Translations under genes and position numbers: made by a program
Notes under the pieces: model-generated
Databases searched by the model: none
The model's input: the letters and a program-made list of their open reading frames with translations, nothing else
What the model was told of the DNA's origin: nothing
Shown: positions 8,964 to 18,416 of the stretch, one piece after another
Numbering within the stretch: position 1 is the first letter of the stretch
Layout: the number at the start of each line of letters is the position of its first letter
Assembly (NCBI RefSeq): GCF_001580915.1
Contig: NZ_LHZQ01000205.1
Location: 1-53,061 of the forward strand
DNA: 53,061 nucleotides
Reading direction: 5' to 3'
From: Acetobacter tropicalis
Lineage (GTDB): Bacteria; Pseudomonadota; Alphaproteobacteria; Acetobacterales; Acetobacteraceae

Positions 8964-10418
8964 TCAGCGGTCTGCGTAAGGGTTCTTTGTACCACGCAAC
9001 TGCAAGCGAATGGGCACGCCCGGCAGATCGAACGTTTCACGCAGGCCATTGACCAGATACCGCTTGTAATCTTCTGGCAGCAATTCCGCACGGGTGCCGA
9101 AAATAACAAACGTTGGCGGACGGGACTTCACCTGCGTCATATAACGCAGCTTCAGGCGGCGACCTTCCACCAAGGGGGGCGTATGGCGTTCAAGCGCAGC
9201 TTCAAACCAGCGGTTCAGTTCACCTGTCGGCACACGGGCGTTCCAGACTGTCCAGGCATCCCGCACGGCTGGCAACAGGCGGCGCAGACCTGCACCCGTC
9301 AGGGCGGAAAAAGTCACCACGGGCACGCCACGCATCTGCGCCAGAGAAATGCTCAGCCGATCCAGAATGGCCTTACGGGTGCCTATCCGGTCTTCCACCA
9401 TATCCCATTTATTGAGCGCCAGAACGCATGCACGGCCTTCGCGCTCAATCAGGCGAGCAATCTGCAAATCCTGCTCATGCACGCCCAGCGTGGCATCAAG
9501 CACCAGCACAGCCACTTCCGCCATTTTCAGCGCTTCGATGGAAGCCGAAACGGACATTTTTTCCAACGCCTCATCAATCCGCGCCTTTCGGCGCAGACCG
9601 GCTGTATCAACAACCTCGAACTCATCGCCATCATCATAAAGCGTAACAGCAACCGAATCGCGGGTCAGGCCGGGTTCCGGGCCGGTAATCATCCGCTCTT
9701 CGCCCAGAAGGGCATTCATCAGAGTCGATTTTCCCGCATTAGGACGGCCAACAATGGCAAGACGCATAGGGCCTTTGGGGCGAGCTTCAAGAACCTCCTC
9801 ACCCTCTGGCACATCCACTCCCTCAGCAGAAAACCCATCTTCCGGAAGCTCTTCTTCTTCCGGTTCCGGTTCGGGAGGCAAATGCTCCACAATTTCAGAC
9901 ATGAGGTCAGCAAGACCTTCCCCATGCTCGGCAGAAACCGCAACCGGTTCACCCAACCCAAGTGCATAGGCTTCCATGGCAGAAGCAGCACCAGACCGGC
10001 CTTCAGCCTTGTTGGCCACCAGCAACACTGGACGGCCCTGACGGCGCACCCATTGGGCAAAATGTTCATCTGCAGGTGTAATGCCCGCACGGGCATCCAC
10101 ACAGAACAGCACCAGAGCCGCATTAACCATTGCGCCTTCTGAAGAAGACCGCATACGGCCAAACAACGTATCAGGCGCAGCTTCTTCCAGCCCGGCGGTA
10201 TCAATCAGGCGGATATGCCGCCCGCGCACAATGGCAAGGCCTTCCTTACGGTCACGTGTCACGCCAGGGGTATCTGCCACTAGAGCCTGACGCCGCCCGA
10301 CCAACCGATTAAAAAGAGTGGATTTTCCAACATTGGGGCGGCCTACAATGGCCACAACCGGGAGGTCACCCGAAGGAAGCGGCGCCACTGGCCGCATAGG
10401 CCGACGGCGATCAGCCAT
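8964..10418 (-). CDS. der: Ribosome-associated GTPase Der (EngA)
   Basis: Essential double-GTPase that acts in 50S subunit assembly. The 484-residue product has two G domains and a C-terminal KH-like domain. G domain 1 has GRPNVGKS at 26-33, DTAG at 73-76 and NKAE at 136-139. An acidic linker rich in Glu and Pro spans about 181-208. G domain 2 has GRPNAGKS at 224-231, DTAG at 271-274 and NKWD at 336-339. Its start overlaps the end of bamB by 8 bases, so translation is probably coupled. The gene order yfgM-bamB-der matches that in gammaproteobacteria. A strong terminator follows. Confidence 0.97.
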   Translation of the reverse strand: MADRRRPMRPVAPLPSGDLPVVAIVGRPNVGKSTLFNRLVGRRQALVADTPGVTRDRKEGLAIVRGRHIRLIDTAGLEEAAPDTLFGRMRSSSEGAMVNAALVLFCVDARAGITPADEHFAQWVRRQGRPVLLVANKAEGRSGAASAMEAYALGLGEPVAVSAEHGEGLADLMSEIVEHLPPEPEPEEEELPEDGFSAEGVDVPEGEEVLEARPKGPMRLAIVGRPNAGKSTLMNALLGEERMITGPEPGLTRDSVAVTLYDDGDEFEVVDTAGLRRKARIDEALEKMSVSASIEALKMAEVAVLVLDATLGVHEQDLQIARLIEREGRACVLALNKWDMVEDRIGTRKAILDRLSISLAQMRGVPVVTFSALTGAGLRRLLPAVRDAWTVWNARVPTGELNRWFEAALERHTPPLVEGRRLKLRYMTQVKSRPPTFVIFGTRAELLPEDYKRYLVNGLRETFDLPGVPIRLQLRGTKNPYADR

Positions 10419-11805
10419 AAGAGCGTAGCTTTCCGTCGTTCGTTACAATCAACATTTGCTCATCAACAACAATAGGCGGCACGAAAGAAACCGCATCAGA
10501 AGAATCAACGGAGATAATACCGCCAGTTACTGGGTTAACCCGCACCACACCATTACCCGGCAGAGTGCTGATGCAGACCAGTTGCCCACCAGCCATAACG
10601 GGGCCAATCCACGTTATGATATCTTTGCTCACATCCACACGGCGGAAGCGGCGCAACTGCGTAATCCAGCGCACATGGCCGGAAAGACGATCAATGCAGG
10701 TCAACTGCTCGTCCAGAGACACCACAAACAGCCAGTCCCCTACGCACAGAATGCTGTTCTGGCTTGCAACCGCACGTTCCCACAGCCGACGCCCGGTCCG
10801 GATATCCACGGCGGCCAGAACCTGCGCCATGCTGACAGCATAGACCGTGCTGTCCACCACTACAGGCAGGCCACGTACACAGGTCAGGTTCAGGGTGCTG
10901 GCCTGGCTGTTCACGTTGCCAAGCATTTCACTCCAGACAACCTCACCAGTTTCAGCACGGAAAGCGATAAGATCACCCCCGCCAAAACCGCCAATCACCA
11001 CCCCGTTGGCATAGGCTGGTGCCGGCAGCCCAAACACCGTTGTGTCTGCCTGCGTGGCCCCATAGGACCAGAGCTGACGGCCCGTTGCGGCATCCAGCGC
11101 AAAAAAGCGTTCATCAATCGTGCCAAAGAAGACACGGCCATCAACAACCGTGGGAGCAGAACGGCCGGGGGTGCCGATATCTGAACGCCACTTTACTTTC
11201 CCTGTTGTCGCATCCACCGCCAGCGCTTCTGAAATAGCACTGACAATATAGACAGTGTCTCCATCCACAGCCACGCCACCGCCCAGATTGCTAGACCGCA
11301 TCTTTTTCGGCTTGGGGTCAATGGTCCACAGATGAGACATGCGCGGCCACGAGAACGCACGCACAACGCCCTGCGCATCCATAATGAACAGACGGCCATT
11401 TAGAATAACCGGCGAAGACTGGATCAGCCCCCGGCCAAAACCACCCAGAGCCGCCCAGGCCAGCATATCAGGCTCGGAAATACCGGCACCAATGGATTTG
11501 GACCACCGCTCACGCAGGCCCGCCCATTTATAGTTGCTGCCCACATGAGACCCAACCCGGCCCACCAGCGGCCAGTCAGAAACCGTAATCGGCTCTGGCA
11601 GCGTAATGGGGGTGTGGTCTTCCTTATCCACTTCCAACCCGGAACCTGAGGACAGTACATCTGTCCTGTGCCCGGCCAGAATTGGCTTTTCATCCTCATC
11701 AAACAGGCTGCATCCGGCCAGAGCAGGCGCAAGAGCCGCTCCCGCCAGAAGTTTCCGGCGCCCCAGCGGAGCCCGCACTATGTTAGAAGAGCGCGTCTTG
11801 GTCAT
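10411..11805 (-). CDS. bamB: BamB-like outer-membrane assembly lipoprotein (PQQ-type beta-propeller)
   Basis: Lipoprotein partner of the BAM complex that inserts outer-membrane proteins. The 464-residue product has an N-terminal signal with basic residues and a lipobox L-A-G-C at 29-32. About eight beta-propeller blades follow, with recurring 'AVDATTGKVKWRS', 'ALDAATGRQLWS' and 'AVDIRTGRRLWE' strands. ATG 11805 is preferred over the GTG at 11817 because GAGG lies 6 bases upstream, overlapping the yfgM stop. PQQ-type propellers also occur in dehydrogenases, but the lipobox, the lack of dehydrogenase motifs and the position between yfgM and der argue for BamB. Confidence 0.9.
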   Translation of the reverse strand: MTKTRSSNIVRAPLGRRKLLAGAALAPALAGCSLFDEDEKPILAGHRTDVLSSGSGLEVDKEDHTPITLPEPITVSDWPLVGRVGSHVGSNYKWAGLRERWSKSIGAGISEPDMLAWAALGGFGRGLIQSSPVILNGRLFIMDAQGVVRAFSWPRMSHLWTIDPKPKKMRSSNLGGGVAVDGDTVYIVSAISEALAVDATTGKVKWRSDIGTPGRSAPTVVDGRVFFGTIDERFFALDAATGRQLWSYGATQADTTVFGLPAPAYANGVVIGGFGGGDLIAFRAETGEVVWSEMLGNVNSQASTLNLTCVRGLPVVVDSTVYAVSMAQVLAAVDIRTGRRLWERAVASQNSILCVGDWLFVVSLDEQLTCIDRLSGHVRWITQLRRFRRVDVSKDIITWIGPVMAGGQLVCISTLPGNGVVRVNPVTGGIISVDSSDAVSFVPPIVVDEQMLIVTNDGKLRSYG

Positions 11806-11813
11806 GAAGTGCC

Positions 11814-12506
11814 TCACCCTGCCGAAGGATCCAGTGCCTGGGTCATTGCCTGCGCCCGGCTTCTTACGCCAGAGGGCACATCATCCGCCGCAGCCAGTTC
11901 TGCAAATTTCTTACGGGCATCATCCATATGCCCTTCTCGCACATCCAGCGTAGCAAGCGCTTCCGTTGCCAGCCCATGCCATGCCTTATCCTTACCCGTC
12001 AGCAGGGAAAGGCGGGAACGTAGGCTTGGAATGTCTCCCGCATCAATCTGTTTCTGGCACCACAGTAACATGGCAAGCTGGCGCAAAAGCGGATCTGCCT
12101 TCTGGTCAGTCTGCACGGCATCCCATGCCGCCAGCGCCGCTTTTATATCACCATGAGCCGCCTGCACCGCGCCTTCTTGCAAACGTGCCAAGCTTGCAAG
12201 GCCACCGGGGCTTTTCGCTGCAAGCTGCTGAAGGGAGGCAAGGCCTATCTTGGCGGTTTCACCTAAGGGGGTGAGATTTGCGGAGGCAGGAGGGAGATGA
12301 TCCGTCTGCCGCAGGGCGGTCAGATAAGCCCCTGTCGCAGCAAGAGAGGCGGATTTCTGGCTTGAAAGATGCCAGGACCATGCGCCTGCACCCGCCAGAA
12401 CTACCACCAGCACCCCAAGCCCCAGCCCCGCGTAACGACGGGCGGCCTGCCGCAGGCGCTCTGCCTTCAGTTCGTCATCAACTTCCTTGAAAACATCTTC
12501 TGCCAC
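11814..12506 (-). CDS. YfgM-like tetratricopeptide protein, membrane anchored
   Basis: A 230-residue protein with a charged cytoplasmic N-terminus, one membrane segment at about residues 24-45 and a periplasmic Ala-rich helical domain with TPR-like character. In E. coli the equivalent YfgM is an ancillary partner of the SecYEG/PpiD translocon and is encoded upstream of bamB and der, exactly as here. The GTG start follows a purine-rich stretch. Its stop lies just 8 bases before the bamB ATG, so the three genes form an operon. Sequence similarity to YfgM is weak, so the call leans on architecture and synteny. Confidence 0.78.
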   Translation of the reverse strand: MAEDVFKEVDDELKAERLRQAARRYAGLGLGVLVVVLAGAGAWSWHLSSQKSASLAATGAYLTALRQTDHLPPASANLTPLGETAKIGLASLQQLAAKSPGGLASLARLQEGAVQAAHGDIKAALAAWDAVQTDQKADPLLRQLAMLLWCQKQIDAGDIPSLRSRLSLLTGKDKAWHGLATEALATLDVREGHMDDARKKFAELAAADDVPSGVRSRAQAMTQALDPSAG

Positions 12507-12644
12507 GTCTGGCCCGTTCCCGTTCTGGCTAACTCAATAAGTGCGTAACGGGCATATCTGCCCTACCTGCGCGCATCATACAAGGCACCAGCCCGGAAAG
12601 ACAGTCCCTAACAGCCGTGCATCCCGTGCGTTTTTCTGCTTCTG

Positions 12645-12668
12645 CTGGCCGGGCATTCTCCCGGCCAG
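12645..12668 (-). terminator. GC-rich hairpin downstream of the small secreted-protein gene
   Basis: A perfect 9-bp stem (CTGGCCGGG at 12645-12653, CCCGGCCAG at 12660-12668) with a 6-base loop, 22 bases after the stop of the gene ending at 12691. No U tract follows on the minus strand, so it may be a transcript-stabilising hairpin rather than a true terminator. Confidence 0.45.
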
Positions 12669-12690
12669 AGAGCCCTACGCAGGCTTTACT

Positions 12691-13083
12691 TCAGTGAGAC
12701 CCCCCACCGAATTTGCTGCTGCCAGCCTTAAGGGCGGCTGTCATACGGCTGAAATTGGTGGCAATGCGCTTCTGTACCGCGGCACTTCCTTCATGAATAT
12801 GCGCAATTTTTTCACGCGCTTCATTGCTGATGGCCGTTTCTTCCTTGTTGGCGGTCCGCGCGACACAACCGTTATAAGCGCGGGCGGCTTTCTCGTATGT
12901 CGTGGCTTTGTCAACACTCGCGTTATAATGTTCGACAGAAGACACATCCATGGAAGGCATGGTGGGTTCCGCACCGCAGGCGGATGCCGTCCAAGCAGTG
13001 GTGGCGGCCTGAGCCTGACCTGATACAACCGGCAGAGCAGCCATAAGGGCCGCGCCACATACCAGAAAAAAACCTTTCCTCAT
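12691..13083 (-). CDS. Small secreted/periplasmic protein of unknown function
   Basis: A 130-residue product with a clear Sec signal peptide (MRKGFFLVCGAALMAALPVV) and an A-Q-A/A cleavage site near residue 26. The mature protein is largely helical, has two cysteines that could form a disulfide, and ends in a Gly-Ser-rich tail (KAGSSKFGGGSH). I do not recognise the family. The start is set at ATG 13083 because AGGGA lies about 8 bases upstream and the signal peptide begins there, although the frame is open to 13251. It is divergent from the glycosyltransferase gene at 13275. Confidence 0.65.
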   Translation of the reverse strand: MRKGFFLVCGAALMAALPVVSGQAQAATTAWTASACGAEPTMPSMDVSSVEHYNASVDKATTYEKAARAYNGCVARTANKEETAISNEAREKIAHIHEGSAAVQKRIATNFSRMTAALKAGSSKFGGGSH

Positions 13084-13274
13084 TCTTTTTATTCCCTGTG
13101 ATAAGCAACCACTCCTGCCTGACACACCACAAAGGTAAAAATCAGGCGGCCGCTGCAACGCCGGGTTCATGGCACACATGGCATAAATGTCCATACCGCT
13201 CCTGATGCATGAGCGCTTCTCTCTGCTTATCCCCCGCCTTGGAAAAAACAAAAGGGCGGTATAACAGTGGCCTA

Positions 13275-14180
13275 ATGCGTATTCTCTTCATCACGGCCAC
13301 ACGCCTGGGCGATGCCGTGCTCTCCACAGGCCTGCTGGCACATCTGATACGCACCATCCCGGATGCCCGCTTTACCATTGCCTGCGGCCCCGTTGCTGCC
13401 GGGCTGTTTGAGAATCTGCCGGGACTCGATGCTGTATTGGTAATGGACAAGCGCAAATATGATCTGCACTGGCTGGATTTATGGAAAGCCTGTGTGGGGC
13501 AGAAATGGGATCTGACGATAGATCTGCGCGGTTCAGCCACCACACTGTTCCTGCGCTCGCGCAAGCGGTTGATCATGCGCGGCGGACGGCGGCCAGGTTT
13601 GCGCCTTACCCATCTAGCCAAACTGCTGAACCTTACCCCGCCCCCGTTGCCCACCGTCTGGCTCAGCAAGGCGGATCACGCTATTGCTGCCACAACCTTG
13701 CCGGCACAGGGTCCCCTGATTGCTCTTGGCCCAACTGCCAACTGGACCGGCAAAATCTGGCCGACTGAGCGTTATCTGCCGTTATGGGAAGCTCTTTCTG
13801 CCGCCATACCCAATGCCCAGCCTGTCATCTTTTATGGTCCTGGCCCACAGGAGCAGGCGCTGGCTGCCCCGGTTCTGAACGCACTGCCAAATGCTGTTGA
13901 TGCAAGGGGCCATTTTTCCCTGCCGCAGGTTGCCGCCATGCTGGCCCGTTGCCGCCTGTATATCGGTAACGATTCCGGGCTGATGCATCTGGCGGCTGCC
14001 GCAGGTACCCCCACACTGGGTCTATTTGGCCCCTCTCGCGCATCAGAATATGCGCCGTCAGGCAAACAGACGGCATGGGTAGTTGCTCCCGGCCCAGAAG
14101 GTGAGGCCCCTATTGCGGGCCTGAGCGTTGCCACCGTCGCCCGAGCTGCTGCACGCCTGCTGGCAGAAACACACTCATGA
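13275..14180 (+). CDS. Glycosyltransferase family 9 (heptosyltransferase-like)
   Basis: A 301-residue cytoplasmic protein of the ADP-heptose:LPS heptosyltransferase family. The N-terminus MRILFITATRLGDAVLSTGL is the classic GT9 opening. The C-terminal nucleotide-sugar site is seen in GPTANWTGKIWP and in IGNDSGLMHLAAAAGTPTLG followed by LFGPS. It probably adds a sugar to lipopolysaccharide core or another surface glycan; donor and acceptor are unknown. ATG 13275 is chosen because the fold begins there, though the frame is open to 13209. Its stop overlaps the start of the next glycosyltransferase (ATGA, 14177-14180), so the genes are coupled. Confidence 0.88.
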   Translation: MRILFITATRLGDAVLSTGLLAHLIRTIPDARFTIACGPVAAGLFENLPGLDAVLVMDKRKYDLHWLDLWKACVGQKWDLTIDLRGSATTLFLRSRKRLIMRGGRRPGLRLTHLAKLLNLTPPPLPTVWLSKADHAIAATTLPAQGPLIALGPTANWTGKIWPTERYLPLWEALSAAIPNAQPVIFYGPGPQEQALAAPVLNALPNAVDARGHFSLPQVAAMLARCRLYIGNDSGLMHLAAAAGTPTLGLFGPSRASEYAPSGKQTAWVVAPGPEGEAPIAGLSVATVARAAARLLAETHS

Positions 14181-15256
14181 GCCCCACAATGCCCCCCATT
14201 TCTGCCCATGCCCCCTCCCCCAATACGCAACCGCTCCGGGTAGCGCATGTTATGGCGGGCGCGGCAACAGGCGGAGCAGAGCTGTTTTTTGAACGGCTTT
14301 GCATAGCGCAGGCGGCCTCCGGCCTCTCGGTGCTTCCCATTATCCGACGGGAAGGCGCCCGCGCACAGCGGATGCGGGCCGGAGGCATTGCCCCAACGGA
14401 ACTCCGCTTTGGCGGTTTGGCTGATCTAACCACGCGCTTGCGGCTAAAACAGGCGCTCACATCCTTTGCACCACGTGTGACAGTGGCGTGGATGAATCGC
14501 GCGGCCCGTTTCACGCCACAAGGCAACTGGATTCTGGCGGGGCGGCTCGGCGGGTTTTATGATCTTTCTTATTATCGCCGATGCGACCATCTGATTGGCA
14601 ACACCCGTGGGTTAGTCCGTTGGATGAAAGAACAGGGCTGGCCCGAAAACCGCGTGCACTATCTACCCAATTTCGCCACGGACCTTGCCACCACTGCTCC
14701 CGTCCGTCCGGATGGCGTGCCGCCTGATGCGCCCTTTATTCTGGCGCTGGGCCGCCTGCACAAGAACAAGGCGTTTGATGTGCTGATCCGCGCCATGCGC
14801 CATCTGCCCGGCCAATGGCTGGTTATCTGCGGAGAAGGCCCAGAACGTGAAGCTCTTGAAACGCTCGCCAGACAGGAAGGCGTGGCCGACCGTGTGCTGA
14901 TGCCGGGGTGGTCCACACAACCGGGCAGGCTGATCCGTGCGTGCTCCGTGCTGGTCTGCCCCTCACGCCATGAACCGTTGGGCAACGTTGTGATTGAAGG
15001 TTTTTCCGCCACAAAACCCGTCGTCGCGGCAGCCTCTCAAGGGCCAACGGAACTGATCCGTTCTGGAGCAAACGGCCTGCTGGCTCCTGTTGAGGATGCG
15101 CAGGCTCTTGCCCGCCAGCTTGGCGCGGCGCTGGAAGATCCTGCCCTTGCCCACAAGCTGGCCCTTGCAGGGCGCGCGGATTATGACCAGATCTTCGCCA
15201 CTGGCCCGGTTCTAACCGCCTGGCAGCAGTTTCTCTCCTCAGTGGAGGCCCCCTGA
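14177..15256 (+). CDS. Glycosyltransferase family 4
   Basis: A 359-residue GT-B glycosyltransferase. The N-terminal domain opens with RVAHVMAGAATGGAELFFER, typical of group 1 transferases. The C-terminal donor domain has FILALGRLHKNKAFDVLI and the E-x7-E-type segment in 'PSRHEPLGNVVIEGFSATKPVVA'. The substrate is not predictable. It overlaps the GT9 gene by 4 bases and the amidotransferase gene by 1 base (TGATG at 15254-15258), so the three products are likely made together for one surface glycan. Confidence 0.87.
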   Translation: MSPTMPPISAHAPSPNTQPLRVAHVMAGAATGGAELFFERLCIAQAASGLSVLPIIRREGARAQRMRAGGIAPTELRFGGLADLTTRLRLKQALTSFAPRVTVAWMNRAARFTPQGNWILAGRLGGFYDLSYYRRCDHLIGNTRGLVRWMKEQGWPENRVHYLPNFATDLATTAPVRPDGVPPDAPFILALGRLHKNKAFDVLIRAMRHLPGQWLVICGEGPEREALETLARQEGVADRVLMPGWSTQPGRLIRACSVLVCPSRHEPLGNVVIEGFSATKPVVAAASQGPTELIRSGANGLLAPVEDAQALARQLGAALEDPALAHKLALAGRADYDQIFATGPVLTAWQQFLSSVEAP

Positions 15257-17022
15257 TGTGCGGCATTGGCGGACTGGTCTATACCCGCGGCACATCCCCA
15301 AAGCCGCAGGATGTGCTGGACCGCATGGCCGCAGCCCTGAAGCATCGCGGGCCAGACGGTGCGCATTTTGCCCGCCTGCCGCATGCTGATCTGGTTCATA
15401 CCCGCCTGTCCATTATTGATCTGGCAGGAGGAGATCAGCCACTTTCCGCAGGCACTGGCACCCTTATTGCCAATGGCGAGATTTATAATGACCCCCAGAT
15501 CCGCCAGCAGATCGGGCAAAGCCATTTCAAAACCGGCAGTGACTGTGAATCCCCCCTCCTGTTATGGGAACGCAACGGCACGGACTACGCCCGTGGCCTG
15601 CGAGGGATGTACGCCATTGCACTGTATGACAGCGCACAGGAAGAACTCCTGCTTAGCCGTGATCCGTTTGGCATAAAGCCACTCTATGTCACGGAATTTG
15701 AAGGTGGCCTGGCATTTGCATCAGAACCTGGCGTTCTGCTGGCCGCAGGGCTTGCTCCCCGCACAATGCGCCCCTCCGCACGGGATGAACTGCTGCAACT
15801 TCAGTTCACTACCGGACGGGAAACCATTTTCAGCACCATTCACCGCGTTATGCCCGGAGAAACAGTGCGCGTGGTGCAAGGCCGCATTCTGGACCGGCAA
15901 CACCGTTCGCCCCTGCCCGACCTAGTGCCCAATCAGCCTCCGCTGACAGAGGAAGATGCACTTCACCAGCTTGATGCCGCGCTGATGAACAGCGTGCAGG
16001 CGCATGAACGGTCTGATGTGCCGTTTGGCCTGTTCCTATCCGGTGGCATAGACAGCGCCAGCCTTCTTACAGCCATGGCGCGGCTCCCCCGCCCAGAAAA
16101 ACTCCGCACATGGACGGCAGTTTTTGAAGCCCGCAATGCGGCAGATGAAGCGGATGCCGCAGCCGACCTAGCCCGTGGCGTGCAGGCGGAGCATGAAACC
16201 GTGCGGATTACAGCCTCCATGGTCTGGCAACATCTGCCCGCCATTGTTGCCTGCATGGATGACCCAGCCGCCGATTACGCCATTATCCCCACATGGTTTC
16301 TGGCCCAAAAGGCAGCGCAGGATGTGCGGGTTATCCTCTCCGGTGAAGGCGGGGATGAACTGTTCTGTGGCTATGGCCGGTATCGGTCCGCCATCCGCCC
16401 GTGGTGGCGCGGGGGGCGCCGCATATGGCGGCGCGGCATGTTTGATGGCCTGAATGTGCTGCGCACCCACCCCGCTGACTGGCGGGATGGCATTATGGCG
16501 GCGGAGGTCAACGCCGCCAGTGAGCCATCACGTCTTGCTGCGGCGCAGGCAGTTGATTGTGCGGAATGGCTGCCGAACGACCTCCTCCTCAAGCTGGACC
16601 GTTGCCTTATGGCGCACGGGCTGGAAGGCCGCACGCCCCTTCTGGACCCGGTGGTGGCGGATGTTGCGTGGCGACTGCCAGACACATTGCGGGTGCGCGG
16701 AGACAAGGGCAAATGGCTTCTGCGCCGCTGGCTTGAACAGCATTGTCCGGCAGCAAAACCGTTTGCCCCCAAACAGGGCTTCACCGTGCCCATCGGGGCC
16801 TGGATTGCGGAACAAGGTGAACGCCTTGGCACTCTGGTAGCGCAGCAGGACTGTATTCAGGAAATTGCCCGGCCAGAACGTGTACGTGCCCTGTTTCAAG
16901 CCGCCGGCGGCCGGAAAACCGGCCATGCCGCATGGACGCTGTTGTTCTATGCCCTGTGGCACCGCACACACATACGTGGCCTTGCCCCCACCGGGGATGT
17001 ATTTGAAACGTTAAGCCAGTAA
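15256..17022 (+). CDS. Asparagine synthase-type glutamine amidotransferase
   Basis: A 588-residue protein with an N-terminal class II glutaminase domain and a C-terminal ATP-dependent synthase domain. The nucleophile Cys2 is present (MCGIGGL), as are RGPDG at 31-35 and NGEIYN at 73-78. The PP-loop SGGIDS is at 262-267. These features show an AsnB-type enzyme that moves glutamine ammonia to an adenylated carboxylate. It may be the cell's asparagine synthetase. Its one-base overlap with two glycosyltransferase genes suggests instead that it amidates a uronic acid or similar group in a surface polysaccharide. Both readings remain open. Confidence 0.85.
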   Translation: MCGIGGLVYTRGTSPKPQDVLDRMAAALKHRGPDGAHFARLPHADLVHTRLSIIDLAGGDQPLSAGTGTLIANGEIYNDPQIRQQIGQSHFKTGSDCESPLLLWERNGTDYARGLRGMYAIALYDSAQEELLLSRDPFGIKPLYVTEFEGGLAFASEPGVLLAAGLAPRTMRPSARDELLQLQFTTGRETIFSTIHRVMPGETVRVVQGRILDRQHRSPLPDLVPNQPPLTEEDALHQLDAALMNSVQAHERSDVPFGLFLSGGIDSASLLTAMARLPRPEKLRTWTAVFEARNAADEADAAADLARGVQAEHETVRITASMVWQHLPAIVACMDDPAADYAIIPTWFLAQKAAQDVRVILSGEGGDELFCGYGRYRSAIRPWWRGGRRIWRRGMFDGLNVLRTHPADWRDGIMAAEVNAASEPSRLAAAQAVDCAEWLPNDLLLKLDRCLMAHGLEGRTPLLDPVVADVAWRLPDTLRVRGDKGKWLLRRWLEQHCPAAKPFAPKQGFTVPIGAWIAEQGERLGTLVAQQDCIQEIARPERVRALFQAAGGRKTGHAAWTLLFYALWHRTHIRGLAPTGDVFETLSQ

Positions 17023-17064
17023 CCTCATTTCAAGAAGACCATCATGCTTTTGGGAGAAGACGCC

Positions 17065-17943
17065 ATGCCATCCGTCACGCATGTTGCCCTGCTTGAAAAC
17101 AGAACCGTTCTGAAGCTGTCTGGCGCAGACCGGGTCAAGTTTTTGCAGGGACTGGTTACAGCCGATATTGCCGCCTTAACACCGGGGAGCGCCGCATGGT
17201 CTGCCTGCCTGACTCCGCAGGGCCGCTGGCACGCGGATTTTTTTGTGCTGGCAGACCCGGACGACACCTGCCTGCTGCTGGAGTGCGCAACCGAACAGGC
17301 TGAAAGCCTACGCAGCCAGTTATTGCGTTTCCGCCTGAGGTCTGATGTGCAACTGGAACCCACTGGTATGCGTGTGCTGGCCGCATGGGGCGAACGCCCG
17401 GAAGCCGCCCTGCTGGAAAACGCCATTACCTTTGCGGACCCCCGTGTGGAAGCCGCAGGCTGGCGTTTGCTGGATGCTCCCCCCGAAACCACACTGACAG
17501 CCACAGAGCAGGACTATAATCTGCACAGGCTGGTGCTGGGGCTGCCCGATGGTGTGCAAGACTGTGAAGTTGGCCGCACGCTAGTGGCAGAAGCCAATAT
17601 GGATCTTCTCGGCGGGGTTTCCTGGACGAAGGGATGCTATATGGGCCAGGAAGTTACGGCGCGCATGCATTACCGCACCTTGGTCAAAAAGCGGCTGGTG
17701 CCTATTGCCAGCACGGCTCCACTCCCTGCACCGGGTACGCCTGTTCTGGCCGATGGGGTGGAAGTAGGCACGCTGCGGTCCTCACAGGATCATATCGGGC
17801 TCGCGCTCCTGAAAACAGCAGCACTTGAAAAGACATTGCTGTGTGATGGTCATAAGCTGGTCCCTCGCCCTCCGGCGTGGCTGGCGGCTGCGCTGGATGC
17901 CGCCAATTCCTCCTCCAACCCAGAAACTCCCGAGCCTTCATGA
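17065..17943 (+). CDS. ygfZ: Folate-binding protein YgfZ/GcvT-like, Fe-S cluster maintenance
   Basis: Tetrahydrofolate-binding protein that helps assemble or repair certain Fe-S enzymes. The 292-residue product has the family signature K-G-C-Y-x-G-Q-E (KGCYMGQEV, residues 189-197) with its conserved cysteine. A GcvT-like N-terminal domain starts at [18 protein letters not shown] 17065 is preferred over ATG 17044 because GGGAG lies 8 bases upstream. The stop overlaps the hisI start (ATGA), implying coupling. Confidence 0.88.
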   Translation: MPSVTHVALLENRTVLKLSGADRVKFLQGLVTADIAALTPGSAAWSACLTPQGRWHADFFVLADPDDTCLLLECATEQAESLRSQLLRFRLRSDVQLEPTGMRVLAAWGERPEAALLENAITFADPRVEAAGWRLLDAPPETTLTATEQDYNLHRLVLGLPDGVQDCEVGRTLVAEANMDLLGGVSWTKGCYMGQEVTARMHYRTLVKKRLVPIASTAPLPAPGTPVLADGVEVGTLRSSQDHIGLALLKTAALEKTLLCDGHKLVPRPPAWLAAALDAANSSSNPETPEPS

Positions 17944-18362
17944 CCTACACTCCTCCTGCCTCCGTAGCACTTGAAACCATGCTGGATGCCGTCTCGTTTG
18001 ACGCCTCCGGCCTGATTGCCGCCATTGCCCAGCAGCACGACACGGGCGAGGTGCTGATGATTGCATGGATGACGCGTGAAGCCCTGCAGGAAACCCTGCA
18101 AACAGGCCGCGTCTGTTATTACTCCCGCAGCCGCAAGAAGCTCTGGCGCAAAGGCGAAACATCCGGGCAGGTGCAGCATCTGCATGAAGCCCGTCTGGAT
18201 TGCGATGCAGACGCCGTGCTGCTGCTGGTCAACCAGATTGGCGTAGCCTGTCACACAGGGCGAAGAAGCTGCTTTTATCGTGCATTTGAGCAGGATGGAC
18301 TGGTAGAACTGACAAAACCGGAAATTGATCCCAACCAACTTTATGGGCACACGCATTCCTGA
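17940..18362 (+). CDS. hisI: Phosphoribosyl-AMP cyclohydrolase
   Basis: Catalyses the third step of histidine synthesis, hydrolysing phosphoribosyl-AMP. The 140-residue single-domain protein has [15 protein letters not shown] at 62-76, the Mg-binding D-C-D-A-D at 87-91 and the zinc cysteines C104 and C111 in [11 protein letters not shown]. There is no HisE domain fused. The start is ATG 17940, overlapping the ygfZ stop by four bases; the frame is open further upstream inside ygfZ. Other his genes are not in the window. Confidence 0.93.
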   Translation: MTYTPPASVALETMLDAVSFDASGLIAAIAQQHDTGEVLMIAWMTREALQETLQTGRVCYYSRSRKKLWRKGETSGQVQHLHEARLDCDADAVLLLVNQIGVACHTGRRSCFYRAFEQDGLVELTKPEIDPNQLYGHTHS

Positions 18363-18416
18363 TGCGGGAGCCTGAACACCTCATCTCTGCACCGTTATAA
18401 TTAAAGGATGTGCCCC

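Noticed and set aside
9183-10142. 319-codon plus-strand open frame opposite der
   Set aside because: Antisense shadow of the well-conserved Der GTPase; no start signal or family likeness.
10411-11805. Possibility that the PQQ-type propeller is a quinoprotein dehydrogenase
   Set aside because: It has a lipobox, no dehydrogenase-specific active-site motifs, and lies in the yfgM-bamB-der operon.
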